A stretch of DNA of 64,000 nucleotides from Flavobacterium sp. 270. Its GTDB lineage: Bacteria; Bacteroidota; Bacteroidia; Flavobacteriales; Flavobacteriaceae. The DNA lies in NCBI RefSeq assembly GCF_004368785.1, contig NZ_SODM01000001.1, forward strand, positions 1 through 64,000, given 5' to 3'. Positions within the stretch are counted from its first letter, which is position 1; the number at the start of each line of letters is the position of its first letter. This document shows, piece by piece, positions 47,501 through 55,008 of this stretch. A program made the position numbers and the translations under genes. The notes beneath the pieces were generated by a model. That model ran no database searches. It was not told the DNA's origin and saw only the letters and a list, made by a program, of their open reading frames with translations.

Positions 47501-48019
47501 TTATCTTCTTCCGTGATTCCCATGATCGTGGTGATCGTGGTGGTCATCATGTCTATCGTGACGATCATCATGTCTCTCATGTCTTTCGTGTTTATCATAA
47601 CGTTTGTAATCTCTACGATCGTTATAGCCATAAACAGGTCTTGGTCTGTAAGGTCTTTGAGGCGCACCATGGTATCCTTTATAATAAGTTACTCTATGAC
47701 GGTCAAAGTAAGTATAAGGAGTTCTACCGTGGTAGTCATTCAACACTACTTTATAACCTCCGTATAAATCATAGTTTCTGTATTGTCTTGGTAAGTAAGT
47801 AGTTCTAACCCATCTTCCTCCACCAAAATAAATAAATTGCGAAGCTCTAACATCATAATAAGCTTCAATGTCTGGCAGGTAATAATATTCTGTTTCAGCA
47901 TATCCTGCAGGTCCCCAAGCTGGAGGAGTTCCAATATTAACGTTAATCGATACTTGAGCTTGTGTGGCATTTGCAACCATTAGAAATAATCCGGCGATTG
48001 CTATTTTTAGCGTTTTCAT
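47501..48019 (-). CDS. Exported protein with His/Asp-rich tail
   Basis: A 172-residue protein with a signal peptide (residues 1-21, ending A-T-Q-A-Q). The mature N-terminal domain (about 22-110) is rich in Tyr, Gly and Arg. YYYLPDIEAYYDVRASQFIY and FGGGRWVRTTYLP are recognisable blocks of a Bacteroidota family of small exported proteins whose function I do not know. The last 45 residues are almost only His, Asp, Arg and Lys in a H-D-x-H-D-type periodic array. The DNA there is a GATCGTGGT/CATGATC-like simple repeat. Metal binding is plausible. Confidence 0.65.
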   Translation of the reverse strand: MKTLKIAIAGLFLMVANATQAQVSINVNIGTPPAWGPAGYAETEYYYLPDIEAYYDVRASQFIYFGGGRWVRTTYLPRQYRNYDLYGGYKVVLNDYHGRTPYTYFDRHRVTYYKGYHGAPQRPYRPRPVYGYNDRRDYKRYDKHERHERHDDRHDRHDDHHDHHDHGNHGRR

Positions 48020-48207
48020 TTTTTTTGATTTTTAATGTTAATCTTGTATAGTGATATTCATATACTGTGCCAAAAAAAATAAATGAACGTATTTGGTCGA
48101 ATAAATCTGCATTTCAACGAATGGTTTTTTATATACTATTAATGTAAAGTGTTGATTTATAATTTGTTTTTTAAAGTTTAAGATTTAATAAAAAAAGAGA
48201 AGTTTTT

Positions 48208-50037
48208 TTATTTATAATTGACTATTCTTGGTTTTGCCAGTTCAAAATTCTGTAAACCATAATCGGATGTTTCAAAAGTATTAGTTTTAAAAGCATTGTC
48301 TCCCTGTTGTGGAATACTCGGATAATAAGAAATTGATAACTGAAAAGAACTGAAAACCAAATAGTCATTGCTGATTAGTAATCCCAACGTAACTTTAGAA
48401 TACGCTTTGTTATGCGTCATAGAACTATTTGGGTTTCCTAATACTGCTATCGAATAATTAAAAAACGGATTCATACGAAATCCCCAAAGTGCGTGAGGGG
48501 AGTAGGTTTGGGTTTGAAGAGACAATACTGCTTTACTTGTTCCGTACAAAGCACTGTTGAAACCTGCTAAACCATTTTGTTCGTTTATATTAAGCTGATC
48601 TCCAATAATATCTTCACGATTAATACCCAATACAAATTTGGGATTAATAAATTGTCTTAGTTTCCAGTTTCCGATAGTGAATAATTTGGTAAAATAATTA
48701 GATTCGAATAAAAAGGCGGTCTGATATGTTTTGGATTGACGGAAATAAGTTCCGGCTTCAAAATTCATACTTAAAAAACCTAACCTATAATAATTACCAA
48801 AAGAAAACTGAGCGCCAACATACGGTCTCCAAAAAGTATTCTTATATTGATAACCAAACGTGATTCCGTAAATTCTTCCTATAGGAACGTCTTCGGTCTG
48901 TCCGTTTCTAAAAATATAACTGTCTTTGATAAATCTTCTGGTATTAAGGCCGACACCGCCTAAAATCAATTTTTCATCCGAATAAAAATCTGTTGGATCA
49001 TAAACGCGAGTAGGAGATTCGCTGTAATCTACATTTAGAAAACGGCCCGCAACAATAAGATTGGTAATCGCTTTATTTTCATCTTCAAAAACTTTAAAAG
49101 CGTGTCCTGCCCACACATCCTGAGATGTATATTTTAACGGCTGATACGCATAAGTTGAATCAGGCGCCTGCAATGTATCTCTTCTATAACTTTCATCAAC
49201 ATAAACACCGCCTGCCCATTTGGTTAGAGGAGAATAGAAATCACGTTCAACATCAATACTTTTTAGGTAATTATTATCCAAATCCATTTTGTAATGAAGG
49301 ATTGTACTGATATAAGTGTTTTTGATATTAGGAATAGTGTAGGTTGCTTCGTTACCATTTCTGCCATCGTCAAAACGATTGGTAAAACGATATTCAAGCT
49401 GTTGACCGCTGCCAAAAAAGTCTTTTTCTTTAAATCCAAGAGAAACCCGATTGCTGGAAATTGAAAATCTTGGAATTGTACTCCAGGAATCCAAAACACG
49501 AATCGTTACATCTACAGAATCCGATTCTTTTGATACTAATTGTTTTGAAATTCGAACGGCTGTAACATAACGCTGTGAACGTATTAAACGCTCGGATTCC
49601 TGAACTTTATAACTGTCATAAGGTGTATTTCTTCTAAAAAGAAGCAAATTTTTAATCGCTATTTTTTTTGTTTTTAAGTGCAGTTTATTTCCGGTTCTTT
49701 CTCCCCAATTTTTTGGAGCTACAGTAGAATCTGCTACCGAGTGCCCAAAAGGATCTAAGGTTACAATATTAATTCTACGAATAATTTTACCGTTATAATC
49801 TGCAGTATCTTTAGAAACTAAAAGTTCTTCTTTTTTCTTCGGTTTTTTGGGTTTAAAAAGCAGTTTATCCATCATTTGGGTAAACTTATTTTTCTTAGAA
49901 TATTTTCTAATTTTCGTATAAACCTCTGTGCTGTCTTTTTTTTGAGGATCTTTTTTTGTTTTATCTACCTGACCGTAACTGCCTTCTATACAAAAGCATA
50001 AAAAAATAAAAAAAAGTATTTTTTTGTTGAAAGGCAT
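48208..50037 (-). CDS. Outer-membrane beta-barrel protein with POTRA-like domain
   Basis: A 609-residue protein with a signal peptide (residues 1-22, ending S-Y-G-Q). A basic linker with K-K-P-K-K-K-E-E is followed by a POTRA-like unit (IRRINIVTLDPFG...YDSYKVQESERLIRSQRYV) and then about 400 residues of alternating strands rich in Tyr and Phe. Topology resembles BamA/TamA-type outer-membrane proteins with one POTRA. It might assemble or export surface proteins, or act as a surface lipid transporter. It may form an operon with the permease gene 58 bases away. Confidence 0.72.
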   Translation of the reverse strand: MPFNKKILFFIFLCFCIEGSYGQVDKTKKDPQKKDSTEVYTKIRKYSKKNKFTQMMDKLLFKPKKPKKKEELLVSKDTADYNGKIIRRINIVTLDPFGHSVADSTVAPKNWGERTGNKLHLKTKKIAIKNLLLFRRNTPYDSYKVQESERLIRSQRYVTAVRISKQLVSKESDSVDVTIRVLDSWSTIPRFSISSNRVSLGFKEKDFFGSGQQLEYRFTNRFDDGRNGNEATYTIPNIKNTYISTILHYKMDLDNNYLKSIDVERDFYSPLTKWAGGVYVDESYRRDTLQAPDSTYAYQPLKYTSQDVWAGHAFKVFEDENKAITNLIVAGRFLNVDYSESPTRVYDPTDFYSDEKLILGGVGLNTRRFIKDSYIFRNGQTEDVPIGRIYGITFGYQYKNTFWRPYVGAQFSFGNYYRLGFLSMNFEAGTYFRQSKTYQTAFLFESNYFTKLFTIGNWKLRQFINPKFVLGINREDIIGDQLNINEQNGLAGFNSALYGTSKAVLSLQTQTYSPHALWGFRMNPFFNYSIAVLGNPNSSMTHNKAYSKVTLGLLISNDYLVFSSFQLSISYYPSIPQQGDNAFKTNTFETSDYGLQNFELAKPRIVNYK

Positions 50038-50095
50038 GGATAAGATTGTTCTAAATTTATTTAATAAACAGCGGGTAAATTGGTGATTTTTGTAC

Positions 50096-51196
50096 TTAAT
50101 TTTCAGTTTTCATTCTTCGCATTCTCCATTTAAATTTTCGCGGTACATGATTTCCCATGAGATAACCCCACGGTTCAAGAGATTCAATTCTGTCAAAAAT
50201 AATTTTTAAAATTGCTAATAACGGAATCGCTAAAAACATTCCAGAGATTCCTGCAGCAGCTCCGCCGACAATAATTCCGATAATCGAAACAAAAGCGTTG
50301 ATTTCTACTTTAGAATTGATAATTAAAGGAACGAGTAAATTATTATCAATTAGCTGTACAATAACATTTACGATTAAAATACTTAATATAATAGAGGTTT
50401 CTCCTGTTCCGGTTAAAGAAGCAAAAAGTGTAATTACACCTGCAATTGCAATACCAATATACGGTATAAGATTAAGAATTCCCGTAATCAGGCCAAGAAG
50501 TATGAAATATTTAACACCAACAATATAAAGTCCTAAACCTGTTAGAATAGAAACAATAATCATTTCTAAAATTAAGCTTACGATATAATTGTTTATAGAG
50601 ACTTTTATCTGAGATAAAATACCTTTCAGCTTCATGTGATCTTCACTGTTTACCAATTTTGCCAGAAAAAGAATAAAATGGTCTTTATAGATAAGAAACA
50701 GAAAAGTATAAATAGGTATTATAGTAAAATCTAAAAGCAAATCTGATAACGAAACAATAAAAGAACCTATAGAAGCATTACTATTTTTTACAGAATCTTT
50801 GGTAACAGTATCCAGATATTTCTTTTGTTCGCCAATGCTTACATGAAAATTTTCATTTATAAACTTATGAATTTCAGCTATAAAAGCATTGATGTTTTTC
50901 TTGATAATATCAAAATCACTCGCTATATTTTTTACCTGATAAGAGATGAAAACCAAAATACCTACAATAAATGCAGCAAATAACAATACACAAATTGCAG
51001 CCGCAATATGACGCGGTATTTTAATTTTTCCGTTTAAAAAAGTAAAAACTGGCAGCAGTAGAACAGCAAACAAAAATGCCATTAAAACTGGCGTAATGAT
51101 GTCTTTCCCAAGACAGAAAATAAAAGCAAAACAAATTAAAGTTATAAGAACAAAGCAAAGTTTTGCGTAAAAAGGTAAAGGTATAGGTCGAATCAT
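50096..51196 (-). CDS. AI-2E family transporter (UPF0118)
   Basis: 366 residues from the ATG chosen here (an in-frame TTG 33 bases upstream is a weaker start). About eight helices show the characteristic order of the AI-2E/PerM family. VLMAFLFAVLLLPVFTFL lies near residue 40, a loop of about 85 residues (ISYQVKNIASDFDIIKKNI) follows, and the later block is LGLITGILNLIPYIGIAIA with IDNNLLVPLIIN. The best-known members export autoinducer-2 or act as sodium/proton antiporters, so the substrate is uncertain. Confidence 0.87.
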   Translation of the reverse strand: MIRPIPLPFYAKLCFVLITLICFAFIFCLGKDIITPVLMAFLFAVLLLPVFTFLNGKIKIPRHIAAAICVLLFAAFIVGILVFISYQVKNIASDFDIIKKNINAFIAEIHKFINENFHVSIGEQKKYLDTVTKDSVKNSNASIGSFIVSLSDLLLDFTIIPIYTFLFLIYKDHFILFLAKLVNSEDHMKLKGILSQIKVSINNYIVSLILEMIIVSILTGLGLYIVGVKYFILLGLITGILNLIPYIGIAIAGVITLFASLTGTGETSIILSILIVNVIVQLIDNNLLVPLIINSKVEINAFVSIIGIIVGGAAAGISGMFLAIPLLAILKIIFDRIESLEPWGYLMGNHVPRKFKWRMRRMKTEN

Positions 51197-51299
51197 TTTA
51201 TTGAAGATTAAGCTCAAATTATAAAACAAATATTACACTTTATTTGAATTATTTCGTTTTAGCTTTTCTTCCAGACTTTATAAAATTCCCATTACGTTT

Positions 51300-51830
51300 T
51301 TAGTCAAAAAACTCTTTGTCTTCAAACTTTGGTGGCATAATTGAAATCCCTTTTTGAAGTAATAAATTGTTTGGGAATATTGTTTTTTCGCCTTCTTTGG
51401 TTCTTAAAGTCACATGAAATGCGCTAATGTCTTCAATCTCTGCTTCAATAGGAAAATCTTTGTCGTAGATTTTTATAGTATCTCCAATTCTAAACGGAAA
51501 TGAAAAAAACAGAATCATTCCAGAAGTAATATTGCTTAGAATAGACCATTGTGCAAACATAGCCACACCAATAACAGTGGCAATTGATGAAATTGTGATA
51601 AATATATCTTTGGTATTAACTCCCCAGATTATAATCAGACTTATGATTACCAATATGTTCATAAACACGTGAATGTATTTGATTACCAAATTGGTGCGAT
51701 GCTCAAATAAATGACTTGATTTTGCAAAATTGCGAATTAATTTTGCTACAATCATTCTTAATGAGACTAATGCAATAAGGAGAATTATGGTCGCTAAGAT
51801 TTCCTGGCTATATTCTTTAAAAGAAAACAT
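51300..51830 (-). CDS. Small MscS-type mechanosensitive channel
   Basis: A 176-residue protein with three helices (about residues 8-25, 47-66 and 73-95). The pore-lining third helix leads into FSFPFRIGDTIKI, the linker and beta domain of MscS; TLRTKEGEKTIFPNNLLLQKG is the conserved beta motif. The C-terminal cytoplasmic domain is truncated compared with E. coli MscS (286 residues), as in many small members. It opens under membrane tension to release solutes. The gene is 11 bases from maf on the same strand. Confidence 0.83.
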   Translation of the reverse strand: MFSFKEYSQEILATIILLIALVSLRMIVAKLIRNFAKSSHLFEHRTNLVIKYIHVFMNILVIISLIIIWGVNTKDIFITISSIATVIGVAMFAQWSILSNITSGMILFFSFPFRIGDTIKIYDKDFPIEAEIEDISAFHVTLRTKEGEKTIFPNNLLLQKGISIMPPKFEDKEFFD

Positions 51831-51840
51831 AAATAAATTT

Positions 51841-52425
51841 TTACACTAATGTACTCAAATATTCGTAAACTTTTGCAGTCGGAAGCCCCATAACATTGGT
51901 ATAAGAACCTTCAACTTTTGTAACAGCCATAAAACCAAACCATTCCTGAATACCATAAGCGCCGGCTTTATCATACGGTTTGTAATTTTCTATATAATAT
52001 AAAATAGCTTCGTCAGACAAATCTTTGAAGGTAACTTTGGTAACATCATTTACAAGAGTAGAAGAAGTGTTAGTCTTAAAACAAACCGAAGTAAAAACTT
52101 CGTGAGTTGCATTAGACATTGATTTAATCATGGCAAAAGCATCTTCAGCACTTTTAGGTTTTCCTAAAGCTTTATTTTGATGCCAAACAATCGTATCGCT
52201 GGTGACCAAAATTTCATTTTCTTTTAGTTCGCCGTCAAATGCATCTGCTTTTAGTTGTGCCAGAAAATCGGTGATTTCTACCGCTTTAAGTTCAGGAGGA
52301 TATATTTCTTCGATATCCTTTAAACGAATTTCAAAATCAAGATCTAAATCCTTAAAAAACTGCTGTCTGCGTGGTGATCCAGAAGCTAAAATTAGAGTGT
52401 ATTTTTTGAGTTTATCTTTAAGCAT
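51841..52425 (-). CDS. maf: Maf family nucleotide pyrophosphatase
   Basis: A 194-residue Maf protein that hydrolyses non-canonical or m5-type nucleoside triphosphates. ILASGSPRRQQFFKDLDLDF at the start, SDTIVWHQNKALGKP, and the C-terminal KAGAYGIQEWFGFMAV with GSYTNVMGLP cover the whole set of conserved blocks. Its start overlaps the end of the UbiA gene by eight bases. Confidence 0.93.
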   Translation of the reverse strand: MLKDKLKKYTLILASGSPRRQQFFKDLDLDFEIRLKDIEEIYPPELKAVEITDFLAQLKADAFDGELKENEILVTSDTIVWHQNKALGKPKSAEDAFAMIKSMSNATHEVFTSVCFKTNTSSTLVNDVTKVTFKDLSDEAILYYIENYKPYDKAGAYGIQEWFGFMAVTKVEGSYTNVMGLPTAKVYEYLSTLV

Positions 52426-53344
52426 TGTATTTATTTTTTAGGGAAATAATCAGAATCGATAAAATTCCGAAAAATAAAATTAGTTTTAAAACAGAACTCA
52501 AATGATGAAAATCTTTTTGAGTTTTTGCGCTGAATATTTTTACTATGAAATATAAAAGAGGAGCAAGGACAAAAATAAACGCATAAATGGTAACAAAATA
52601 CAGCTTGTTTTCCATAAAATATTTATCAATATAAAGCAGTGATGCTATAAATGGAATTATAGCAAATCCTAAAGCTATTTTTGCAGCACGACTTTTCCCG
52701 ATTGCAACCGGTAAAGTATTCATTCCTTGATTGTAATCGCCATCCATATCTTCTATGTCTTTAACTATTTCGCGAACAAAATTGATCATAAAAGCAAACA
52801 ATGCATAATCTATTAAAATAGAAAAAAGACTCGCCATCTGAGCCTGATTTTCGGCAATTGTAGCCGGAAAAATATCAAAAATACCAATGATAAGAACACT
52901 TACAGAAAGCAAAGCGGCTACTACAAAATTTCCTAAAATCATAATTTGTTTTAAGGTTGTAGCATAAAAATAAAGTATCGAAGCGATCAGAATAAAAAGC
53001 GAAGCGAAACTTGGTTTATGGATAATGTTAGACAACGCAAAACCAATTGCAACACCAATAATATTAAGTCCGATATAAATATTATAAGCAGCAGTTTCAG
53101 AAATTCCTTTTCCAACTACAACATCTTGTGGTTTATTGATGGTGTCTGTAGCGACATCAAAAATATTATTTATCACATAACCCGCCGCAGCCAGTAAAAC
53201 CGTACTTAAAACCAATAATCCGTATTGCCAGTCAGCCAAAGCCAAAGGAACGTCTTGTTGTTTTAAAAAAGCGTAACGAAATAAAAGCTGCATAAAAGCA
53301 AGCATTAGAAGATTCTTGTATCGAATGAGTTTTAGGAATTTCAT
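52418..53344 (-). CDS. UbiA-family prenyltransferase
   Basis: A 308-residue membrane enzyme with about nine helices. Two aspartate-rich motifs are clear: NNIFDVATDTINKP near residue 60 (N-x2-F-D-x3-D) and DIEDMDGDYNQGMNTLPV near residue 195. They bind magnesium-prenyl diphosphate. The family includes geranylgeranylglycerol-phosphate synthase-like enzymes and quinone or heme prenyltransferases. Bacteroidota members in this KdsC/Maf neighbourhood are often labelled geranylgeranylglycerol-phosphate geranylgeranyltransferase, but the product is unproven. Confidence 0.85.
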   Translation of the reverse strand: MKFLKLIRYKNLLMLAFMQLLFRYAFLKQQDVPLALADWQYGLLVLSTVLLAAAGYVINNIFDVATDTINKPQDVVVGKGISETAAYNIYIGLNIIGVAIGFALSNIIHKPSFASLFILIASILYFYATTLKQIMILGNFVVAALLSVSVLIIGIFDIFPATIAENQAQMASLFSILIDYALFAFMINFVREIVKDIEDMDGDYNQGMNTLPVAIGKSRAAKIALGFAIIPFIASLLYIDKYFMENKLYFVTIYAFIFVLAPLLYFIVKIFSAKTQKDFHHLSSVLKLILFFGILSILIISLKNKYNA

Positions 53345-53349
53345 TTTTT

Positions 53350-53470
53350 TTTTTTAGGTTCAAAGGTTTTTTTGAGGTTCAAAAGTTCAAAGGTTCTGAG
53401 TGGCTAAGGCTTTTTTTAAGAGGCTAATATTCTAACTAATAGCTAACTACTAAGGACTAACGACTCATAC
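53350..53470. repeat. AGGTTCAAAGG / CTAAGG-type low-complexity intergenic repeat
   Basis: Repeated near-copies of GGTTCAAAGG and CTAA-containing words fill the UbiA-kdsC gap (133 bases). Resemblance to 36895-37020 suggests a common, decayed family. Confidence 0.5.
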
Positions 53471-53477
53471 CTCAAAA

Positions 53478-54005
53478 CTAATCATGCTGTCCATTAAAAT
53501 ATTCCATCCATTTTCCCTGTACTTTCATAACTTGTTCAATAACGTCTCTTACAGCGCCGCGTCCGCCTTTTACGTGCGAAATATAACGACAGATGTTTTT
53601 AATTTCAGGACTTGCATCTTGCGGGCAGGTTGGTAAACCGACTAATTTCATTACATGAAAATCCGGAATATCATCACCCATATACAATACATTTTCTGGA
53701 TTAATGTTATGTAGATCAGTGTATTCTTTAAATGTTTTAACTTTATCGGGAGTTCCTAAATAAATGTCTGAAATGCCTAAATTACGTAGACGAATACGAA
53801 CGCCTTCATTGCTTCCGCCAGAAATAATACATACGTTGTAACCGCTTTCGATTGCAGCTTTCATCGCGTAACCATCACGTATATTCATTGTGCGAAGCAT
53901 TTCTCCTTCGTTGGTTACAAAAACGGAACTGTCTGTAAGTACGCCGTCAACATCAAAAACGAAAGTTGTGATGTCGTTCATTATTTCTTTATAACTTTTT
54001 GCCAT
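53478..54005 (-). CDS. kdsC: KdsC-family HAD phosphatase (KDO-8-phosphate)
   Basis: A 175-residue HAD-IIIA protein without a cap, the usual length for KdsC, which dephosphorylates KDO-8-phosphate for lipopolysaccharide. Motif I is FVFDVDGVLTDSSVF near residue 16. IISGGSNEGVRIRLRNLGI holds motif II, the lysine lies in TPDKVKTF, and motif III is YMGDDIPDFHVMKLVG. The start overlaps the DUF2520 gene by 17 bases. Confidence 0.88.
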   Translation of the reverse strand: MAKSYKEIMNDITTFVFDVDGVLTDSSVFVTNEGEMLRTMNIRDGYAMKAAIESGYNVCIISGGSNEGVRIRLRNLGISDIYLGTPDKVKTFKEYTDLHNINPENVLYMGDDIPDFHVMKLVGLPTCPQDASPEIKNICRYISHVKGGRGAVRDVIEQVMKVQGKWMEYFNGQHD

Positions 54006-54750
54006 TATTTTGAATAGATTGTGTTAGAATTTTATAAATGTCTTTTTGATTTTTATTTTGTAAAAACGCAAGATGGGCGTCTATCGTATTGGTATCTTGA
54101 CGAATAGCTGGGCCAGTCTGGGCATCTGCCGGATCGAGTGTATTAATTTTATCTGCAGTTTCCTGAATTAAAGGCTTTAAAACATCAAAAGAAACCTGAT
54201 TTTCTGTACAAATATCTTGTCCAATTTGGTAAAGATGATTTGTAAAATTATTTACAAAAACAGCCGCAACGTGCAGTGCTTTTCGCTGTTCTGAATTGAT
54301 AGAAAAAATAGCAGTAGAAATACTTTTTGCTGCTATTTCTAAAAGTTTATAATCGGCAGTATTTTCAGCTTCCAAACAAATCGGAATAACAGAAAAATCT
54401 ACATTTTTAGTTTTAGAAAAAGTCTGAAGGGGATAAAAAACACCACGTCGGTTTTTGCTGTCTAAAATATAAAGAGGAGAAGTTCCAGAAGTATGTACAA
54501 CCAATTGATTATTAAAAGGAAGCTGAGAAGATACATCAGAAATTGCATTATCTGAAACGGCAATTATATACAAATCAGACGGTTCCAGATTCTCATAATC
54601 GGTCACAATTTTTTCTGGACTTACTAAATAAAGCACTTTTTCTTTTTGTCGGGAATATACCTGTTTGATTTCAACAGATTTACTTGCAGAAAAAGCTTTA
54701 ATTAAGTGCTGTCCTACATTGCCCGAACCAATTATTGTTATCTGAATCAT
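53989..54750 (-). CDS. Rossmann-fold DUF2520 protein
   Basis: 253 residues from the ATG chosen here. A longer open frame to 54852 lacks homology in its first 34 residues, and a candidate -7 box overlaps it. The dinucleotide fold shows ITIIGSGNVGQHLIKAF (G-x-G-x-x-G), then LYIIAVSDNAI and VVHTSGT. The C-terminal helical domain (HVAAVFVNNFTNHLYQIG and AQTGPAIRQDTNTIDAHL) is the DUF2520 signature. The architecture matches ketopantoate- or pyrroline-reductase-like oxidoreductases. The reaction is unknown. The overlap with kdsC shows co-translation. Confidence 0.85.
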   Translation of the reverse strand: MIQITIIGSGNVGQHLIKAFSASKSVEIKQVYSRQKEKVLYLVSPEKIVTDYENLEPSDLYIIAVSDNAISDVSSQLPFNNQLVVHTSGTSPLYILDSKNRRGVFYPLQTFSKTKNVDFSVIPICLEAENTADYKLLEIAAKSISTAIFSINSEQRKALHVAAVFVNNFTNHLYQIGQDICTENQVSFDVLKPLIQETADKINTLDPADAQTGPAIRQDTNTIDAHLAFLQNKNQKDIYKILTQSIQNNGKKL

Positions 54751-54755
54751 ATCAG

Positions 54756-54763
54756 CAAAATTA
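54756..54763 (-). promoter_or_regulatory. Candidate -7 element, TAATTTTG, of the DUF2520 operon
   Basis: This is an exact TAnnTTTG on the minus strand, ending six bases before the ATG at 54750. Initiation would fall on or next to the start codon, giving a leaderless or near-leaderless message. No -33 TTG. Confidence 0.4.
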
Positions 54764-54969
54764 GCATTATTTCTTGTCAGGAAAAATTTTTGCCACAGAT
54801 TGCTCGGATTTAAATCATTTTCTGGTAATTTATATAGTGTATAACCCCTCAAAAAATATTTTTTTTTCTCTAAAATAAATCATCGCTTTAATCTTGTTAA
54901 TCTCAAGCAATAACAAATCTTTTAGTTTTTATTAACAAAAGTCAAATATCGGAACTCAACATTTTTAAG

Positions 54970-54977
54970 TACTTTTG
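54970..54977 (+). promoter_or_regulatory. Candidate -7 element, TACTTTTG, of the ccs gene
   Basis: This is an exact TAnnTTTG 31 bases before the ccsBA ATG. The -33 element is not recognisable. Confidence 0.5.
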
Positions 54978-55008
54978 TGCCACTTTTATACAATGTAATT
55001 CCTTAAAA

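Noticed and set aside
47513-47767. Rightward open frame opposite the His/Asp-rich gene
   Set aside because: It is a mirror of the simple-repeat coding sequence on the minus strand and encodes only Ile/Val/Met/Ser repeats.
54751-54852. N-terminal extension of the DUF2520 protein
   Set aside because: The first 34 residues do not belong to the Rossmann fold, and the candidate -7 box lies inside the extension.
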